A model generated the notes under the pieces. The model ran no database searches. It was given only the letters and a program-made list of their open reading frames with translations, and was not told the origin of the DNA. Below are positions 33,986 through 42,162 of a stretch of 64,000 bases of DNA, in pieces (the stretch's first letter is position 1; each line of letters starts with the position of its first letter). Origin of the DNA: Anaerorhabdus sp964386325 (GTDB taxonomy: Bacteria; Bacillota_I; Bacilli_A; Erysipelotrichales; Erysipelotrichaceae); the NCBI GenBank assembly GCA_964386325.1, contig CAYLQY010000004.1, positions 62,001-126,000 on the forward strand, given 5' to 3'. A program made the translations under genes and the position numbers.

Positions 33986-34861
33986 ATGAATCACAAAATA
34001 AGTAAAAGAAGTTTAATTATAGTAGGAATGATTATAGGGATACTTGTGTTACTTTTTCTACTTATTAAAACAGCAATACGCAAGGATACATTCATGGTAG
34101 ATAATGCAATAGAGGTTGGACTATTTTCATGGAATAGCACTGATGATGAATACCGTGTTGAAGATGTATTCAAATTACTTAAAGAATTAAATGCTTCAAG
34201 ATTGTATCATTCATTTGATAATAATATAGATAGTCAATACTCCAAGGATTTGATAGAAATGGCAGCAAATGAAAATATTGATGTTTACTATTTAGTTGGT
34301 AAATCAGAGTGGGGATTGGATAAGAATGCCACCGAATTAAAAAAGATTATTGATACTATAGTCTTAAATCAATTAAATGTGAAAGGCATCTATATTGATG
34401 TTGAACCATACCTCCTTAAAGAGTGGAATAAAAATAAAGAAGAATTATTAAATAGTTATTATTTATCAATGCAAACGGCTTATCAATATGCCAATGACAA
34501 TCATTTACGTGTTATTCTATGTATACCGAATTGGCTTGATGATGTCGATATGAAAATACTTGAAGACTTAATCGCGAATGCATGTGATGAAATCGCAATT
34601 ATGAATTATAATAAAAAGGAAGAAATACCGGCTATAGAAAATGAAGTGACTTTGGCAATGAAGTATGACAAGCCATTAGAATGTATCGTTGAATTCCAAG
34701 ATGTTGGGGAACACCAACTTACGGAAAACCAAACTTATGCAAATGATGGTATAGGGTTAGCAATACAAAACTTTAAACGACTTGTCGAATTTTATCACTA
34801 TGATAAGATTGGATTTGCCTATCATTATGCAGTACCATTAATGAAGATGTTAAAATACTAG
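33986..34861 (+). CDS. Membrane-anchored protein, possible TIM-barrel glycosidase-like
   Basis: The 291-residue protein has one N-terminal membrane helix (about 10-28) and an outward-facing domain. IYIDVEPYLL resembles the strand-end acid motif of TIM-barrel glycosidases such as GH18 relatives, and alternating strands (RLYHSFDN, VYYLVG, RVILCIPNW, IAIMNYN, ECIVEF, GFAYHYA) fit a barrel. No exact family was recognised. The start is the ATG behind AGAAGGA; another ATG two codons upstream overlaps that site. Confidence 0.6.
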   Translation: MNHKISKRSLIIVGMIIGILVLLFLLIKTAIRKDTFMVDNAIEVGLFSWNSTDDEYRVEDVFKLLKELNASRLYHSFDNNIDSQYSKDLIEMAANENIDVYYLVGKSEWGLDKNATELKKIIDTIVLNQLNVKGIYIDVEPYLLKEWNKNKEELLNSYYLSMQTAYQYANDNHLRVILCIPNWLDDVDMKILEDLIANACDEIAIMNYNKKEEIPAIENEVTLAMKYDKPLECIVEFQDVGEHQLTENQTYANDGIGLAIQNFKRLVEFYHYDKIGFAYHYAVPLMKMLKY

Positions 34862-34878
34862 AAGAGAAGGGGATACTT

Positions 34879-35511
34879 ATGGATAATCATGTTAAGACTA
34901 CGTTAGAAAACCAAATTGCATTATGTAAAGCAAAGCTTGAACTCCATCAATTTAAAGTAAGTGTTGTTGAAAACAAAGAAGAATGTATTGAATTGATAGA
35001 TGAATGTATTGCACCTGCAGAAACGGTTGGTGTTGGTGGATCAATGACATTGTTTGAAGCGGGTATCATTGACTATCTAGAACATAAAACAGATATTCAT
35101 TATCTTGATCGTTATCATACTGAAGATGCCGTTGAAATCTACCATCAATCTTTGTTAAGTGATGTTTATATCACGAGCAGTAATGCAATTACATGTGATG
35201 GTAAACTCTATAATGTTGATGGTACAGGTAACCGAGTTGCGGCACTAACTTATGGACCTGATCGAGTAATAGTTGTAGTTGGTTGGAATAAACTTGTTAA
35301 AGATATTGACAGTGCAATTGAAAGAGTGGAGCAAATTGCAGCACCTGCGAATGCTGTTCGACTTAACCGTGAAACACCATGTACAACACTAGGATATTGT
35401 GTGCATTGTGAATCAGAAAAAAGGATTTGTAGTACACAAGTTATCACAACACGTTCACACATAAAAGAAAGAATTCATGTTATAATAGTTAAGGAAAATT
35501 TAGGTTATTAG
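34879..35511 (+). CDS. LUD domain protein (LutC/YkgG-like)
   Basis: The 210-residue protein has the LUD layout: TVGVGGSMTLFEAGI, then DVYITSSNAITCDGKLYNVDGTGNR shortened to its SSNAIT and DGTGNRVAAL core, then GPDRVIVVVGWNKLV. A C-terminal cysteine set (CTTLGYCVHCESEKRIC) could hold a cluster or disulfides. LutC relatives take part in lactate oxidation with LutA and LutB, but neither is nearby, so the role here is open. Confidence 0.85.
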   Translation: MDNHVKTTLENQIALCKAKLELHQFKVSVVENKEECIELIDECIAPAETVGVGGSMTLFEAGIIDYLEHKTDIHYLDRYHTEDAVEIYHQSLLSDVYITSSNAITCDGKLYNVDGTGNRVAALTYGPDRVIVVVGWNKLVKDIDSAIERVEQIAAPANAVRLNRETPCTTLGYCVHCESEKRICSTQVITTRSHIKERIHVIIVKENLGY

Positions 35512-35525
35512 AAAAGAGGTGCTTC

Positions 35526-36011
35526 ATGGATTTTTTTAGTCTAGTATTACTAGGAATCTTTCTAGCCATCGCAGTATGGTTAGGATTAAAACTTATTCGA
35601 ATGAAGAAAATGGTGACAATCTATGGTAAGTTCTTAAACTTAACTAAGATTATGTTCATTGTTGCATTAGTATTTGCAGTTGCAACGATTTTCCTTTATT
35701 GGAATAATATTGGAGAACTTATACGTTCAGTTGTTATGATTTTCGCAATTCTAATGTTTATCTTACTACAAGATGGTCTTTGTGAAGATGGTTTCTTCTA
35801 TGTAGGAAATTATGTTCCATTTGAAGATGTAACTGACTTTGATTACAAACGGGATAAAGAAAAGTTTATTGTTTATTTCTCTTATCGTGATCCAAAACAA
35901 AAATCAGGTAACTTTTCAACAGAAATCATATTTCCATTAAAAAAAGGTGATGATGTTGAAAAAGCATTAAAAGAAAAAATTGGTAAGAAATACAAGAGAA
36001 TGAAAAAATAA
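35526..36011 (+). CDS. DUF5673-like membrane protein
   Basis: The 161-residue protein has one N-terminal and two central membrane segments followed by a cytosolic basic tail. The segment GLCEDGFFYVGNYVPFEDVTDFDY resembles a short PH-like strand pattern seen in DUF5673 proteins. The function is unknown. It begins 14 bases after the LUD gene and is followed by a terminator. Confidence 0.6.
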   Translation: MDFFSLVLLGIFLAIAVWLGLKLIRMKKMVTIYGKFLNLTKIMFIVALVFAVATIFLYWNNIGELIRSVVMIFAILMFILLQDGLCEDGFFYVGNYVPFEDVTDFDYKRDKEKFIVYFSYRDPKQKSGNFSTEIIFPLKKGDDVEKALKEKIGKKYKRMKK

Positions 36012-36016
36012 AATGA

Positions 36017-36041
36017 AGGCAAATCGAGAGATTTGTCTTTT
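36017..36041 (+). terminator. Intrinsic terminator after the DUF5673-like gene
   Basis: AGGCAAATC pairs with GATTTGTCT (one G-T wobble) around GAGA, followed by a T run. Confidence 0.7.
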
Positions 36042-36097
36042 ATATTGACAAGAGGTGTCAAGTATTAGAGCATAAAATAGTAATAGTGGAGGCATTT

Positions 36098-36643
36098 ATG
36101 AAAAATTTCGTTCGATCAAATCAGTATTTATCTTTGTGCGGACTCAATTGTCATTTGTGTCCTATGTTTTTAGGAAATCATTGTCAAGGATGTGGAAATG
36201 GAAATCAATCATGCAAGATAGCGAAATGTAGTACTGAGCATGGAAATGTTGACTATTGTTTTGAATGTGAAAAGTATCCATGTGACAAATATGAGTTAAT
36301 TGAAGAGTTTGATTCATTCATAACTCATCGTAATCAAAAAGATAATTTAAAAAGAGCACAAGTGGAAGGAATTGATGAATATACTCGTGAGCAACAAGAG
36401 AAAGAGAAAATACTGGATTTGTTACTTAAGTATTATAATGATGGAAGAAAGAAGACATTTTATTGTATTGCAACGAATCTATTAGATATTAAGGAGCTAC
36501 GCAACATAATGCGTAATTTAGAAGATAATGAAGAGTTAAAAATGATGGATCATATAAGTAAATGTAGATTTGTAGTTGAATTATTTGATGAAAAAGCTAA
36601 GAAATTAAACATCGAATTTAAATTACGAAAGAAGAAAAATTAA
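36098..36643 (+). CDS. DUF3795 cysteine-rich protein
   Basis: The 181-residue protein has the cysteine-rich N-terminal block typical of DUF3795: CGLNCHLCPMF, CQGCGNGNQSC, then CFECEKYPCDKYE. The C-terminal half is charged and helical (about 75-165). The cysteines suggest zinc or cluster binding. Function is unknown. The ATG at 36098 is chosen because GGAGG lies directly upstream; the longer GTG start would place this site in coding sequence. Confidence 0.8.
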   Translation: MKNFVRSNQYLSLCGLNCHLCPMFLGNHCQGCGNGNQSCKIAKCSTEHGNVDYCFECEKYPCDKYELIEEFDSFITHRNQKDNLKRAQVEGIDEYTREQQEKEKILDLLLKYYNDGRKKTFYCIATNLLDIKELRNIMRNLEDNEELKMMDHISKCRFVVELFDEKAKKLNIEFKLRKKKN

Positions 36644-36683
36644 GTGTTTTGATTACTATTAGAAAGTAAAAGGACAAATTAGA

Positions 36684-37118
36684 ATGAAAGAAAAAAATTG
36701 TTATAGTAGATTATTGGACAAAACAAGGATACCTACAGAACAAGAGTTTTATGATTTATGTGGTCAAACTAAAGACTTACTTAGTGACTGTGATTGTTTT
36801 CTAATGGAATTCACTGGAATGACTAAATCTCTAAGATTTCCCTATGGTAATAGTTATGGGTGGGCTTATAAATATGCACATAAAAATAAACTAGTTTGCG
36901 ACATATTTGCCGAGTTAGGGGCATTTACCGTTATGATACGGTTATCAAATCAACAAATTAAATCTGTTTATGAATTGGTTAGGGCACAAACACAGAACTG
37001 TATTGATAATAAATATTCATGTGGTGATGGTGGATGGCTTCATTATCGGGTTTTAAATCAAGCCGATTTAGTTGATATTAAAAAAATAATTCAAGCTAAA
37101 TTAACTGTTAGTAAATAG
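36684..37118 (+). CDS. DUF3788 family protein
   Basis: The 144-residue soluble protein matches DUF3788: LRFPYGNSYGWAYKYAHKNK, then AFTVMIRLSNQQI, ending GGWLHYRVLNQADLVDI. Such proteins have a small alpha/beta fold of unknown function. The site AAAGGA precedes the start. It follows the DUF3795 gene by 40 bases; this pairing is noted but its meaning is not known. Confidence 0.8.
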   Translation: MKEKNCYSRLLDKTRIPTEQEFYDLCGQTKDLLSDCDCFLMEFTGMTKSLRFPYGNSYGWAYKYAHKNKLVCDIFAELGAFTVMIRLSNQQIKSVYELVRAQTQNCIDNKYSCGDGGWLHYRVLNQADLVDIKKIIQAKLTVSK

Positions 37119-37131
37119 AAGAGCATACTGT

Positions 37132-37160
37132 TTGACAGCTGAATAATAGAGATGTAAACT
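37132..37160 (+). promoter_or_regulatory. Candidate promoter upstream of the small membrane gene
   Basis: A perfect TTGACA and TAAACT (4/6) are 17 bases apart. The start site would fall in the hairpin listed next, which makes the assignment uncertain. Confidence 0.4.
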
Positions 37161-37193
37161 TCATAGTGAACAACGTTCATTATGAAGTTTTTT
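37156..37193 (+). terminator. Intrinsic terminator after the DUF3788 gene
   Basis: A 16-bp stem (AAACTTCATAGTGAAC with GTTCATTATGAAGTTT, one G-T wobble) with a three-base loop is followed by a T run. Confidence 0.85.
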
Positions 37194-37215
37194 GTTGTTA
37201 GAATGGAGATACACT

Positions 37216-37635
37216 ATGAAAGTTAAAAGACAAACATTACTGCTTATCGCAAGTTTTGTGTGGATGGCTGCAGGCTTTAATATAGTAAGAATTGGTGTAA
37301 TAGCTTATCGCGATCACTTAACATTGTTGAATATAGCCTTATCTTTAGTTATATTCTTATTGTTTTGGTTTCTTATATTCCACAAGCTTGTGATTAAACA
37401 TACTGAAAGAATCAGACATTATGAGGAAAAATACCAACTATTTATTAAGTTTTTTGATTTAAAATCATTTCTTATTATGGCATTTATGATGACTTTTGGT
37501 ATTTTGATACGTACCTATAATCTTGCGCCGGAATCATTTATTGCATTTTTCTATACTGGACTGGGGACAGCATTATTCTTAGCAGGGGTACTTTTTGGGT
37601 TAAATTACTTCAAATATCGCTCAGAATTAGCTTGA
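37216..37635 (+). CDS. Small membrane protein of unknown function
   Basis: The 139-residue protein has four predicted membrane helices. A short charged loop (KLVIKHTERIRHYEEKYQLF) separates the second and third. I recognise no family. The ATG follows GGAGAT. It lies between a terminator and the pur leader, so it is probably transcribed alone. Confidence 0.65.
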   Translation: MKVKRQTLLLIASFVWMAAGFNIVRIGVIAYRDHLTLLNIALSLVIFLLFWFLIFHKLVIKHTERIRHYEEKYQLFIKFFDLKSFLIMAFMMTFGILIRTYNLAPESFIAFFYTGLGTALFLAGVLFGLNYFKYRSELA

Positions 37636-37667
37636 TTTAGTAAAATATTAAAAAAAGTAATTTACCC

Positions 37668-37696
37668 TTTAAAAAGGTGCGTTTATTTGGTATGAT
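37668..37696 (+). promoter_or_regulatory. Candidate promoter of the purine operon
   Basis: TTTAAA (4/6) and TATGAT (5/6) are 17 bases apart. Transcription would start near 37703, upstream of the leader ORF and riboswitch. Confidence 0.5.
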
Positions 37697-37723
37697 TTTG
37701 GTGTTGAAAGAGAGGTTTGGAGT

Positions 37724-37774
37724 ATGACAAAATTGTCTGTACGTTCTATTTCGCTTTCATGCACAATTGAATGA
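37724..37774 (+). CDS. Possible 16-codon leader peptide of the purine operon
   Basis: A short ORF, MTKLSVRSISLSCTIE then TGA, follows the purine-rich AGAGAGG by eight bases. Four of its 16 residues are serine. The stop codon is three bases before a terminator hairpin, so a ribosome reaching the end would cover the hairpin's 5' arm. This geometry is that of translation-coupled attenuation. The function is inferred from position only. Confidence 0.45.
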   Translation: MTKLSVRSISLSCTIE

Positions 37775-37776
37775 CT

Positions 37777-37808
37777 TCATGGGCTTTTTGTCCATGATTT
37801 CTTTTTTT
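37777..37808 (+). terminator. First leader terminator, between the leader ORF and the riboswitch
   Basis: TCATGGGC pairs with GTCCATGA (one G-T wobble) around five T residues, followed by a long T run (TTTCTTTTTTT). It looks like a complete intrinsic terminator. Confidence 0.75.
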
Positions 37809-37810
37809 GT

Positions 37811-37877
37811 TTTTGTATAGCTGTGGTAATTGGTCCACAAGTTTCTACCTTGCTACCGGAATAGCGAGACTACAAAG
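37811..37877 (+). ncRNA. Purine riboswitch aptamer, guanine type
   Basis: The three-way junction is readable: P1 TTTGTA with TACAAA; P2 TGTGG with CCACA around TAATTGGT; the conserved J2/3 AGTTTCTAC; P3 CTTGCTA with TAGCGAG around CCGGAA. The specificity base after P3 is C (37870, equivalent to C74 of the xpt aptamer), which predicts guanine or hypoxanthine rather than adenine. J1/2 is somewhat divergent. It lies 78 bases upstream of the purE start and should reduce operon expression when purine is plentiful. Confidence 0.9.
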
Positions 37878-37905
37878 CAAAACTCTTTTTCGTTTTGTTT
37901 TGTAG
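37870..37905 (+). promoter_or_regulatory. Candidate antiterminator helix of the riboswitch expression platform
   Basis: CTACAAAGCAAAAC pairs over 14 bp (one wobble) with GTTTTGTTTTGTAG. Its 5' strand is the 3' strand of P1, so it is exclusive with the ligand-bound aptamer. Its 3' end shares only two bases with the next terminator, so the switch mechanism is not fully clear from sequence. Confidence 0.6.
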
Positions 37906-37931
37906 ACATTGATATTTTTCAATGTCTTTTT
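37904..37931 (+). terminator. Second leader terminator, downstream of the purine riboswitch
   Basis: AGACATTG and CAATGTCT form an 8-bp stem with an eight-base loop and a T run. It is the likely OFF structure of the riboswitch. An alternative start for purE at 37922 lies inside it and is rejected. Confidence 0.8.
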
Positions 37932-37954
37932 ACTTGTTAAGGGAGGATATAAAG

Positions 37955-38440
37955 ATGAGTAATGTACAAGTAGCTGTTATTATGGGTTCAAAAAGTGATT
38001 TTGTTGATGTTAAAGAAACACTTAATGTTTTAGATGAGTTTGGAATTGTATACGAGGTTAAAATACTAAGTGCACATCGTACACCAGATGAAACAATTGC
38101 CTATGGTAGAGGTGCCTACGATCGTGGCATAAAATGCATTATTGCAGCAGCAGGTGGTGCAGCTCACTTAGCAGGTGTTCTTGCAGGTTGTCAAAGTCTT
38201 CCAGTTATAGGTATTCCTATGAAATCGTCAACGATGGATGGCTTAGATAGTCTACTATCTGTTGTTCAAATGCCAGCCGGAGTACCAGTCGCAACTGTTG
38301 CGGTAGGTAAAGCTGGATGTAAGAATGCGGCTGTATTAGCAGCAACAATGATTGGTGCATTCGATACAGAAATGCATGCTAAAGTTGTTCAATATAAAGA
38401 AGATATGAAGAAAAAAGTATTAGAAAGTACACTGGATTAG
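37955..38440 (+). CDS. purE: N5-carboxyaminoimidazole ribonucleotide mutase
   Basis: The 161-residue class I PurE makes CAIR from N5-CAIR in purine synthesis. The phosphate loop GSKSDF, the SAHRTPDE motif and AAAGGAAHLAGVLAG, plus LPVIGIPM and DSLLSVVQMPAGVPVATVAVG (conserved in class I), are all present. A class I enzyme normally needs PurK, which is not in this window. The ATG follows GGGAGG. It is first in the operon behind the riboswitch. Confidence 0.96.
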   Translation: MSNVQVAVIMGSKSDFVDVKETLNVLDEFGIVYEVKILSAHRTPDETIAYGRGAYDRGIKCIIAAAGGAAHLAGVLAGCQSLPVIGIPMKSSTMDGLDSLLSVVQMPAGVPVATVAVGKAGCKNAAVLAATMIGAFDTEMHAKVVQYKEDMKKKVLESTLD

Positions 38441-38452
38441 TAGGAGAGGGAC

Positions 38453-41400
38453 ATGACTTTAGTAAATAGAAGAATATTTGTTGAGAAAAAACCGGGATTT
38501 CGTGTTGAGTCATTAGACTTATGTAAAACACTCAAGACTAATTTAAAAGTTGAGGTAGAGTCTTTAAGAATTCTACTTACTTACGATGTTTTTAATATTG
38601 AAGAAACTGATTTAGAAAATGCTAAGAAAACAGTATTCTCTGAAGTTATGGTTGATGAAATTCATGAATCAGTTGATTTAAGTGGAAAGAAAGTGATCGC
38701 ATTAGAAACGCTACCTGGTCAATATGATCAAAGAGCGGATAGTGCTGTACAATGTATTAAATTATTAAATCCATCTGCAACATGCCAAATTACAACAGGT
38801 AAAGTAATACTACTTGAAGGTACATTAAGTGAAGATGATTTAGTTAAGATATCAAATTATTTAATTAATCCAATTGAATCTAGAGTTAAAAATCTAGATA
38901 TTTTAGCAATTGATCAAAGCGTTAATATTAAACCTTTAGAAGATTTCAGTGGATTTATTCAATATAGTGAAACAGAATTAAAAGATTTTTGGAAAGCACA
39001 AGGATTCGCAATGTCTTTTGAAGATATTACATTAGTTCAGGACTATTTCAAGCGTGAAAATAGAGATCCTCGTGAAACAGAATTAAAGGTATTAGATACA
39101 TACTGGTCCGATCATTGTCGTCATACAACATTCGAAACTTGTTTGAAGAGTGTTAAGATTGAGACATCACGATTCAAGGAAGCTATTGAATCAGCATATA
39201 ATCGTTATTTGGAATTACGCCATGCTTGCGGACGCGATGAGAAACCACAAACATTGATGGATATGGCGACAATTAATAGTCGTTATCTTCGTAAAGAAGG
39301 ATTATTACCCGATGTAGAACTATCTGATGAAATCAATGCATGTAGTGTGTTTATCGATGTTGATCATGATGGTGTAATGGAAAAATGGTTACTTCAATTT
39401 AAAAATGAAACACATAATCATCCAACTGAAATTGAGCCATTTGGAGGAGCTTCAACATGTATTGGTGGGGCAATTCGTGATCCCCTAAGTGGACGTAGCT
39501 ATGTTTATCAAGCAATGCGTATTACAGGATCAGGTGATATTACAACACCTTTAGAAAAAACATTAAAAGGTAAATTGCCACAACAAGTGATTAGTAAAAA
39601 ATCAGCAGCAGGAAACTCTTCATATGGTAATCAAATTGGACTACCTACAACGTATGTTCGTGAAATTTATCATGATGATTATGTAGCGAAGCATTTAGAA
39701 GTAGGTGCTGTGGTAGGTGCGGTAAAAGCCGATGCTGTTGTCCGTGAAAAACCAGTTGAAGGAGATATCATTATTCTTCTAGGTGGTCGCACTGGACGTG
39801 ATGGAATTGGTGGAGCAACAGGTTCAAGTAAAGAACACACCCAAGCATCATTAGACACTTGTGCAAGTGAAGTTCAAAAAGGAAATGCGCCAGAAGAAAG
39901 AAAAATTCAACGTTTATTTAGAAATGCTGAATGCACAACATTAATTAAAAAATGCAATGACTTTGGAGCGGGTGGTGTTTGTGTTGCGATAGGAGAACTT
40001 GCGGATGGACTAGTCATTCATTTAGACCAAGTTCGTACAAAGTATGCAGGACTTAACGCAACAGAAATCGCAATTAGTGAAAGTCAAGAAAGAATGGCCG
40101 TTGTTGTTACAAAAGAAAATGGACCACGATTCATTGAATTTGCACAAAAAGAAAATTTAGAAGCGTACCAAGTAGCTGAAGTAACAAATACAAATCGTCT
40201 AGTTATGAAATACAAAGATGAAGTTATTGTTGATATCGCACGTGAGTTTGTAGATTCTGCAGGAGCACGTCAAATGACGGATGTTGAAATTCAAACTTCA
40301 GCAAAAACCAATCCATTAACAACATGCGAACTTACAAAGGAAAATATCATTAAATCAATTTCTAATCGTAATGTTGCCTGTCAAAAAGGTTTGGTAGAAA
40401 TGTTTGATGCATCTGTTGGTTCGACAACAGTTCATATGCCATTTGGGGGTAAAACTCAAATGACACCAAGTCAAGCATCAATACAAAAAATTCCTGTATT
40501 GGATGGTAAAACAAAAACATGTTCAATTCTTACGTATGGATTTAATCCACGCTTAATGGAATACTCTTGCTTTGCTGGAGCGATGTATAGCGTACTTGAA
40601 TCAATGGCAAAAACAGTTGCAGTAGGTGGAGAACTTAAAAATACATATTTCTCATTTCAAGAGTATTTTGAAAGATTAAACTTTGATCCTGAAAAATGGG
40701 GAAGAGTTACTGAAGCATTGTTGGGTACAATTACAGTTCTGGATAAATTTAATAAAGCTGCCATTGGTGGTAAAGACAGTATGTCAGGAACATTTAATAC
40801 AATTTCAGTGCCACCAACGTTATTGTCATTCGCATGTACAAAAGCCCATGTTGAAAATATTGTATCAACAGAATTAAAAGGAAGCGGTAATATATTAGGT
40901 GTTTACTTGCCTAAGATTAATGAAGAGGGTTATCCAGATTTAGATAGCTATGAACAAATGTTTGATCATGTCCAAGAACAAATTAAAAACAAAAAAATTC
41001 TTTCTTCCATGGTTGTTGAAGAAGGTGGTATTTTAGCCGCATGTTTTAAAATGAGTTTTGGTAATCAACTTGGATTTAAGTTAGATACACAATTGGATTT
41101 AATGAAAATGATTCCAGGTGCAATCGTTGTTGAAACTAGTGATGCATGCACAGATGCAGATTATGAATGTATTGGAATGACGACAAACACAAGTTACAAC
41201 ATTAATGGAATTGAATGCACACGTGAAGAAATTCTAAGTGCATGGACAGGATACTTGGATAAATTCTATCCACGTGTTGCGAATGTTGAAACAACTCCGG
41301 CAGAAACAATTACTTATACAAATGGGCAAAAACGCAAATCAAAGAACTGTGTGGAAACACCACGTGTATGTATAACAGCGTTCCCTGGTACAAATTGTGA

Positions 41401-42160
41401 GTATGATATGAAACGTGCTTTTGAACAAGTTGGTGCGGTAGGTGAAATTGTTGTTTTCCAAAATCAAACACAACAAAATATTCTTGATTCAATCAAACGC
41501 CTAGTTTCAGTTCTTGATCATAGTGAAATCCTTGCACTTCCTGGAGGATTCTCTAGTGGTGATGAACCAGATGGAAGTGCTAAGTTTATTGTGAATGTTC
41601 TTCAAAATGAAGAAGTAAAAGCAGCTGTTCATCGCTTGCTTGAACGTGATGGTTTAATACTTGGTATTTGTAATGGATTCCAAGCATTAATTAAGTCAGG
41701 ACTATTGCCTTATGGTCAAATACAAACATTAAAAGACAATGATGCTACATTATTCAGAAATGATATTAATCGTCATGTCTCAACAATGGCACATACTAGA
41801 GTTGCATCAAATAACTCACCTTGGCTCCAAGATTTGTGTGTTGAAGATGATCATATGATTGCCTTCAGTCATGGTGAAGGTAAGTTTGCATGTAGTGAAG
41901 AAGAACTTCAAACATTAATTAAAAATGGACAAGTTGCATTTCAATATTGTGACGATGAATGTCGTGCAAGCAATGATCCAACAGTTAATATTAATGGTAG
42001 TACATGTGCTATCGAAGGAATTGTTTCCGTTGATGGAAAAATTCTTGGAAAGATGGGACATTCTGAAAGATTCTTTGATGATGTATTCCAAAATATTCCA
42101 GGCAACAAAAAACAAAATCTATTCGCAAGTGGTGTGAACTACTTTAAAAGGGAGGCGTAA
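38453..42160 (+). CDS. purL: Phosphoribosylformylglycinamidine synthase, large single-chain type
   Basis: The 1235-residue enzyme converts FGAR to FGAM with glutamine and ATP. It fuses the synthetase domains and a C-terminal class I glutaminase, so separate PurS and PurQ are not needed. SDHCRHTTFET and NETHNHPTEIEPFGGAST mark the ATP-binding half; GGKDSMSGT marks the second half. The glutaminase domain begins near residue 970 (ITAFPGTNCEYDM) with LGICNGFQALI carrying the nucleophilic Cys and a late HGEGKF. This form is common in Proteobacteria and in some Clostridia and Erysipelotrichia. Twelve bases separate it from purE. Confidence 0.97.
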   Translation: MTLVNRRIFVEKKPGFRVESLDLCKTLKTNLKVEVESLRILLTYDVFNIEETDLENAKKTVFSEVMVDEIHESVDLSGKKVIALETLPGQYDQRADSAVQCIKLLNPSATCQITTGKVILLEGTLSEDDLVKISNYLINPIESRVKNLDILAIDQSVNIKPLEDFSGFIQYSETELKDFWKAQGFAMSFEDITLVQDYFKRENRDPRETELKVLDTYWSDHCRHTTFETCLKSVKIETSRFKEAIESAYNRYLELRHACGRDEKPQTLMDMATINSRYLRKEGLLPDVELSDEINACSVFIDVDHDGVMEKWLLQFKNETHNHPTEIEPFGGASTCIGGAIRDPLSGRSYVYQAMRITGSGDITTPLEKTLKGKLPQQVISKKSAAGNSSYGNQIGLPTTYVREIYHDDYVAKHLEVGAVVGAVKADAVVREKPVEGDIIILLGGRTGRDGIGGATGSSKEHTQASLDTCASEVQKGNAPEERKIQRLFRNAECTTLIKKCNDFGAGGVCVAIGELADGLVIHLDQVRTKYAGLNATEIAISESQERMAVVVTKENGPRFIEFAQKENLEAYQVAEVTNTNRLVMKYKDEVIVDIAREFVDSAGARQMTDVEIQTSAKTNPLTTCELTKENIIKSISNRNVACQKGLVEMFDASVGSTTVHMPFGGKTQMTPSQASIQKIPVLDGKTKTCSILTYGFNPRLMEYSCFAGAMYSVLESMAKTVAVGGELKNTYFSFQEYFERLNFDPEKWGRVTEALLGTITVLDKFNKAAIGGKDSMSGTFNTISVPPTLLSFACTKAHVENIVSTELKGSGNILGVYLPKINEEGYPDLDSYEQMFDHVQEQIKNKKILSSMVVEEGGILAACFKMSFGNQLGFKLDTQLDLMKMIPGAIVVETSDACTDADYECIGMTTNTSYNINGIECTREEILSAWTGYLDKFYPRVANVETTPAETITYTNGQKRKSKNCVETPRVCITAFPGTNCEYDMKRAFEQVGAVGEIVVFQNQTQQNILDSIKRLVSVLDHSEILALPGGFSSGDEPDGSAKFIVNVLQNEEVKAAVHRLLERDGLILGICNGFQALIKSGLLPYGQIQTLKDNDATLFRNDINRHVSTMAHTRVASNNSPWLQDLCVEDDHMIAFSHGEGKFACSEEELQTLIKNGQVAFQYCDDECRASNDPTVNINGSTCAIEGIVSVDGKILGKMGHSERFFDDVFQNIPGNKKQNLFASGVNYFKREA

Positions 42161-42162
42161 AC

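Noticed and set aside
37922..37954. Longer start for purE
   Set aside because: It begins inside the 3' arm of the riboswitch terminator and lacks a ribosome site, while GGGAGG precedes the ATG at 37955.
40683..42137. Several 60-70 codon frames within purL
   Set aside because: They lie wholly inside a well-supported gene and have no ribosome sites or protein motifs.
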